Shown here: piece after piece, positions 61,494-64,000 of the stretch
How the letters are laid out: each line of letters opens with the position of its first letter
Numbering within the stretch: the first letter of the stretch is position 1
NCBI RefSeq assembly: GCF_014205165.1
Contig: NZ_JACHMZ010000001.1
Location: 4,756,501 to 4,820,500 of the forward strand
Direction of reading: 5' to 3'
Length of the DNA: 64,000 nt
Origin: Micromonospora carbonacea
Lineage (GTDB): Bacteria; Actinomycetota; Actinomycetes; Mycobacteriales; Micromonosporaceae
The notes under the pieces: model-generated
What the model saw: only the letters and a program-made list of their open reading frames with translations
Told to the model about the DNA's origin: nothing
Databases searched by the model: none
Program-made: the position numbers and the translations under genes

Positions 61494-62192
61494 TCAGGGG
61501 CGGAGGCGCAGGGCGGCCAGGAGGGCCCGGGTCGCCTGGCGGACCGGGGTCAGGACCGACGCGTTCAGCCAGCGGGCCGCCGGGGCGACCGTGACCCGCC
61601 AGGCGGCGCGCAGGGCGCGGCCGAGCGGGGCGACCGTGTGCCGCCAGACCCAGCGCAGCGCGCGCCCGACCGGGCGCAGCAGCAGCCGGTACACGGCGCG
61701 CAGGATGCGCCCGGCGAGCCGCCAGGCGTGCCAGAGGGCACCGGCGACCACCCGCAGCAGCCACCACAGGCCACGCCCAAGGGCCGTCAACGCCGGGCCG
61801 AACGCCCGCCGCAGCAGGCGCAGCAGGGGCACCAGCAGGTGCCGGATCAGCCAGTCGACCGCCACCACGACCAACCGCGCCAGGGGCCGGACCAGCGTCC
61901 GGAACACCCAGCCCAGCGGGCGCCACAGCAGGTGTCGCGCCAGCCAGGCCAGGGGCACCCAGAGCAGGTGGTGCGCCAGCCAGGCGAGCGGGCGCAGCAC
62001 CCAGTCGCGCAGGGCCCTGCCCAGCGGGCTGAGCAGCCAGCGGCGCAGCAGCCGGACGGCCGCGACGAGCAGCTCCCACAGCAGCCGCACGGGCAGCACC
62101 ACGACGAGGGCGATGCCCCGGGCGAGCAGGGCGATCGGCGGGAGCGGCGGCTCGGGACGGGCGGCGGGTCGGTCGTCGGGGTGGCCGGTCAC
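61494..62192 (-). CDS. Trp/Arg/Leu-rich repetitive protein
   Basis: 232 aa, not recognised. After a short Pro-rich start, residues ~25-225 consist of degenerate units of about 11-15 residues such as PLGRALRDWVLRPLAWLAHH and LLWRPLGWVFRTLVRPLARL, with Trp, Arg and Leu dominating. Predicted to be amphipathic or membrane-bound helices with very high positive charge. GTG 62192 is chosen where the sensible sequence begins. Downstream of the endonuclease-like gene on the same strand (83-bp gap). Confidence 0.6.
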   Translation of the reverse strand: MTGHPDDRPAARPEPPLPPIALLARGIALVVVLPVRLLWELLVAAVRLLRRWLLSPLGRALRDWVLRPLAWLAHHLLWVPLAWLARHLLWRPLGWVFRTLVRPLARLVVVAVDWLIRHLLVPLLRLLRRAFGPALTALGRGLWWLLRVVAGALWHAWRLAGRILRAVYRLLLRPVGRALRWVWRHTVAPLGRALRAAWRVTVAPAARWLNASVLTPVRQATRALLAALRLRP

Positions 62193-62275
62193 GGCGGCGA
62201 GCGTAGCGGCCGGCGGCAACCCCCGGCGGCGCGGGCGGCGCGGGCGGCGCAGGGCCGGCGCGGCCGGGCGGGCGG

Positions 62276-63088
62276 TCAGGCCGGGTGCAGGTCGAGGTCG
62301 GCGAGCACCGGGTAGTGGTCGGAGGCGTGCTCGGTGTCGCCGCCGCGCACGACGACGCAGGACCGGGCCAGCCCGGCCAGGGTGGGCGTGCCGAACAGGT
62401 AGTCCAGCCGCATGCCGGAGAACTCCGCGCCGCCGCCGTGCCGCGTCGGCGCGGTGCGCCCCTCGTCGCCGGGGGCGAGCGCGGCGTACAGGTCGACCAG
62501 GCCCGCGGCGGCGAGCCGGGCCACCGCCCGGGTGTCCACCGTGCGCCCGTCGCGGCGCAGGTGCCGACGACGGTACGCGGCCGGCAGCCGGGCGACGCGG
62601 TCGGTGTGGTCGACGCCCGGGGCGAGGGTGTTCAGGTCCCCGGCCAGCAGCGCCAGCGCGCCCGACCCGCCGGGGGCCCGGCCGACGGCCCGCGCCAGCC
62701 AGCCCGCCTCGACCCGCCGCCGCAGCCCCGAGTACGGGTCGAGGTGCGCGGCGAGCACGGTGAGCGGCCCGGCGTCGGTGGCCACGGTGACACGTACGGC
62801 GGCGTGGTGGAACGGGCGGCGGACCGGGCCGGCCGCGACGACCCGCAGCGGCGGGCGGACCAGCACCGCCACGGGCTGGCCGAAGCACGACCGGGCCAGG
62901 TGCGGCTCCATGCCCACGGCGGCGGCGAAGCCGGCCAGCACGCCGCCGGAGTCGAAGCCGCGCAGCTCCTGCGCGGCGAGCACGTCCGGCCGGTGCGCGG
63001 CGACGACCCGGGCCACCCGGTCCAGGCGGCCGGGGCCCGTCCGGTCCCGGCCGCCGGTCCTGATGTTCCAGGTCATCACCCGCAGCAT
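62276..63088 (-). CDS. Endonuclease/exonuclease/phosphatase-family protein
   Basis: 270 aa. LRVMTWNIRTGG (metal Asn), DVLAAQELRG (metal Glu), LAAHLDPYSG, LAGDLNT (Asp/Asn) and the C-terminal SDHYPV with the catalytic Asp-His: the full EEP set. Acts on nucleic acids, phospholipids or inositol phosphates. No signal peptide. The start lies 7 bases after the stop of the PAP2 gene, hence one operon of two phosphatase-type enzymes. Confidence 0.9.
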   Translation of the reverse strand: MLRVMTWNIRTGGRDRTGPGRLDRVARVVAAHRPDVLAAQELRGFDSGGVLAGFAAAVGMEPHLARSCFGQPVAVLVRPPLRVVAAGPVRRPFHHAAVRVTVATDAGPLTVLAAHLDPYSGLRRRVEAGWLARAVGRAPGGSGALALLAGDLNTLAPGVDHTDRVARLPAAYRRRHLRRDGRTVDTRAVARLAAAGLVDLYAALAPGDEGRTAPTRHGGGAEFSGMRLDYLFGTPTLAGLARSCVVVRGGDTEHASDHYPVLADLDLHPA

Positions 63089-63095
63089 CGCCGGA

Positions 63096-64000
63096 TCAGT
63101 CGGGACGGCCGGCGGTGGCCAGCTCGTCGTCGAGCTCGTCGACCTGTTCGGACTCGATCGCCGGCCGGTTGCCCTCGGCGAGGTCGGCGTTGGGGCGGAT
63201 CACCCAGTAGAGCAGGCCGATCCACAGGGCGCTGAGCAGGATCGCCCCCATGAAGTCGGTCGGGTGGTGCATGCCCCGGTACATCCGGGAGACCGCCACG
63301 CCGACCGGCATGACCACCGCGGCGGCCACGAACAGCCACCGCCACCAGCGGTCGGTGCGGGGGAACACGATGACGGCGATGGCGAGCCAGAGGCAGATGG
63401 TGGCGGCGATGTGCCCGGACGGGAACGACGAGGTGGGCATCTGCCCGTCGAGGTTCTCCACGGGCGGGCGGGGCCGGTCGACGGCGCGGGCGGAGGCGAG
63501 GAAGAGGGTCAGCTCGCCGAACATCGCCAGCGCCACGAACAGCACCGGCCGCCAGCGCCGCCACACGGCGAGCACCAGCGGGCAGAAGACCAGCGACACC
63601 AGCAGGATCGCGTGGGTGTCGCCGAACTTGCTCCACCACCAGCTCAGGTCGGTCGACGCGGCGGTGTGCCGGTCGGCGAACCAGCGCGGGACCCCGGTGT
63701 CGAGGGTGCCGAAGAACGTGTCCTTGGCGTGGTAGCTGACGAACATGCCGAAGGCGTACAGCGCGCCGAACACCAGCACCCAGCCGACCAGCAGCTCCGC
63801 GACGGCCGAGCGGGGGTGCTCCAGCACGCGCTCCTCGGCGGGGGCCGGGGCGATGTCGCGGCCCGCCTCCGGCTCCAGGCCCTCCGTCAGCGGCGGCACC
63901 GGCCGGCCGCGCTCGCGCCGCCAGAGCCGGAAGGCGTACGCGGTGACGCCCAGCCAGGCCGCGCCGAGCAGCCAGCCGCCCAGCACGTCGGAGACGAAGT
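63096..64000 (-). CDS. PAP2-superfamily membrane phosphatase, partial (5' end outside window)
   Basis: About 301 visible codons; the frame is open to the window edge. The first visible residues, FVSDVLGGWLLGAAWLGV, match the end of a PAP2 domain (the HxxSDVxxG motif). A second, complete PAP2 domain follows: ARAVDRPRP (motif 1), SSFPSGH (motif 2), SRMYRGMHHPTD (motif 3), with about six membrane helices. So the gene probably encodes tandem PAP2 domains. A GTG at 63986 could be taken as a start but would cut through the first motif. Probably dephosphorylates lipid phosphates or undecaprenyl diphosphate. Confidence 0.85.
   Translation of the reverse strand, partial: FVSDVLGGWLLGAAWLGVTAYAFRLWRRERGRPVPPLTEGLEPEAGRDIAPAPAEERVLEHPRSAVAELLVGWVLVFGALYAFGMFVSYHAKDTFFGTLDTGVPRWFADRHTAASTDLSWWWSKFGDTHAILLVSLVFCPLVLAVWRRWRPVLFVALAMFGELTLFLASARAVDRPRPPVENLDGQMPTSSFPSGHIAATICLWLAIAVIVFPRTDRWWRWLFVAAAVVMPVGVAVSRMYRGMHHPTDFMGAILLSALWIGLLYWVIRPNADLAEGNRPAIESEQVDELDDELATAGRPD

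Overview
The window is about 70% G+C and reads as chromosome of a sporulating, mycelial actinomycete, most likely a Micromonosporaceae member such as Micromonospora. Support for this: an SsgB-type sporulation protein, a mycobacterial-style furA-katG pair with a leaderless-looking promoter, an F420-type LLM oxidoreductase, secreted plant-polymer hydrolases carrying CBM2 modules, a HelR/HelD RNA-polymerase recycling ATPase, and GTG starts with strong Shine-Dalgarno sites. The taxonomic call is an inference from gene content.

Layout. 1-2.8 kb: an SDR and an aldo/keto reductase, then a DeoR regulator. 3.1-9.3 kb: a sugar operon (lipoprotein binding protein, two permeases, class II aldolase, ADP-dependent glucokinase/phosphofructokinase-like kinase, type I mannose-6-phosphate isomerase) divergent from the DeoR gene. 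9.3-11.9 kb: a YefM-YoeB toxin-antitoxin module with a textbook double TGTACA operator, then two tandem YrlA-like Y RNA candidates whose tRNA-like part is circularly permuted, then the Ro60 homologue Rsr. 12-14.8 kb: katG-furA. 14.9-17.5 kb: secreted SGNH hydrolase with a ricin-type lectin domain, and a polyester hydrolase/cutinase fused to CBM2. 17.8-25.1 kb: small regulator-enzyme pairs (MmyB-like/SDR, TetR/FAD monooxygenase, PNPOx-like, TetR/NmrA-like, TetR). 25.1-33.5 kb: accessory region with an IS110-family element, an internally deleted XRE-regulator cassette and its intact relative, a TetR/VOC pair, a short GntR, an integrase remnant, a start-less anchored protein, a SAM methyltransferase and tRNA-Val(CAC). 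33.5-48.4 kb: core-type genes (SsgB, Rrf2, K+ channel, MarR/VOC, TPR protein, HelR, Spo0M). 48.5-57 kb: galactoside locus (DeoR, GH42, ABC importer, GH36). 57.1-64 kb: MerR-PP2C fusion, GH5_8 mannanase-CBM2, LLM oxidoreductase, a 39-residue membrane peptide, a Trp/Arg/Leu-rich protein, an endonuclease/phosphatase-fold enzyme and a PAP2 protein cut by the window edge.

How they work together. Two import operons without their own ATPase (probably served by a shared MsmK/MsiK-type ATPase elsewhere) feed sugar catabolism. Secreted mannanase, cutinase and SGNH hydrolase suggest growth on plant debris, with LacI-like palindromes near the cutinase and mannanase genes. The most interesting element is the Ro60/Y RNA locus. 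Secondary points are the ADP-kinase operon, the CBM2-fused polyester hydrolase, the MerR-PP2C fusion and the duplicated/decayed XRE cassette beside an IS110 element. No rRNA, CRISPR array, biosynthetic gene cluster or replication origin was seen.
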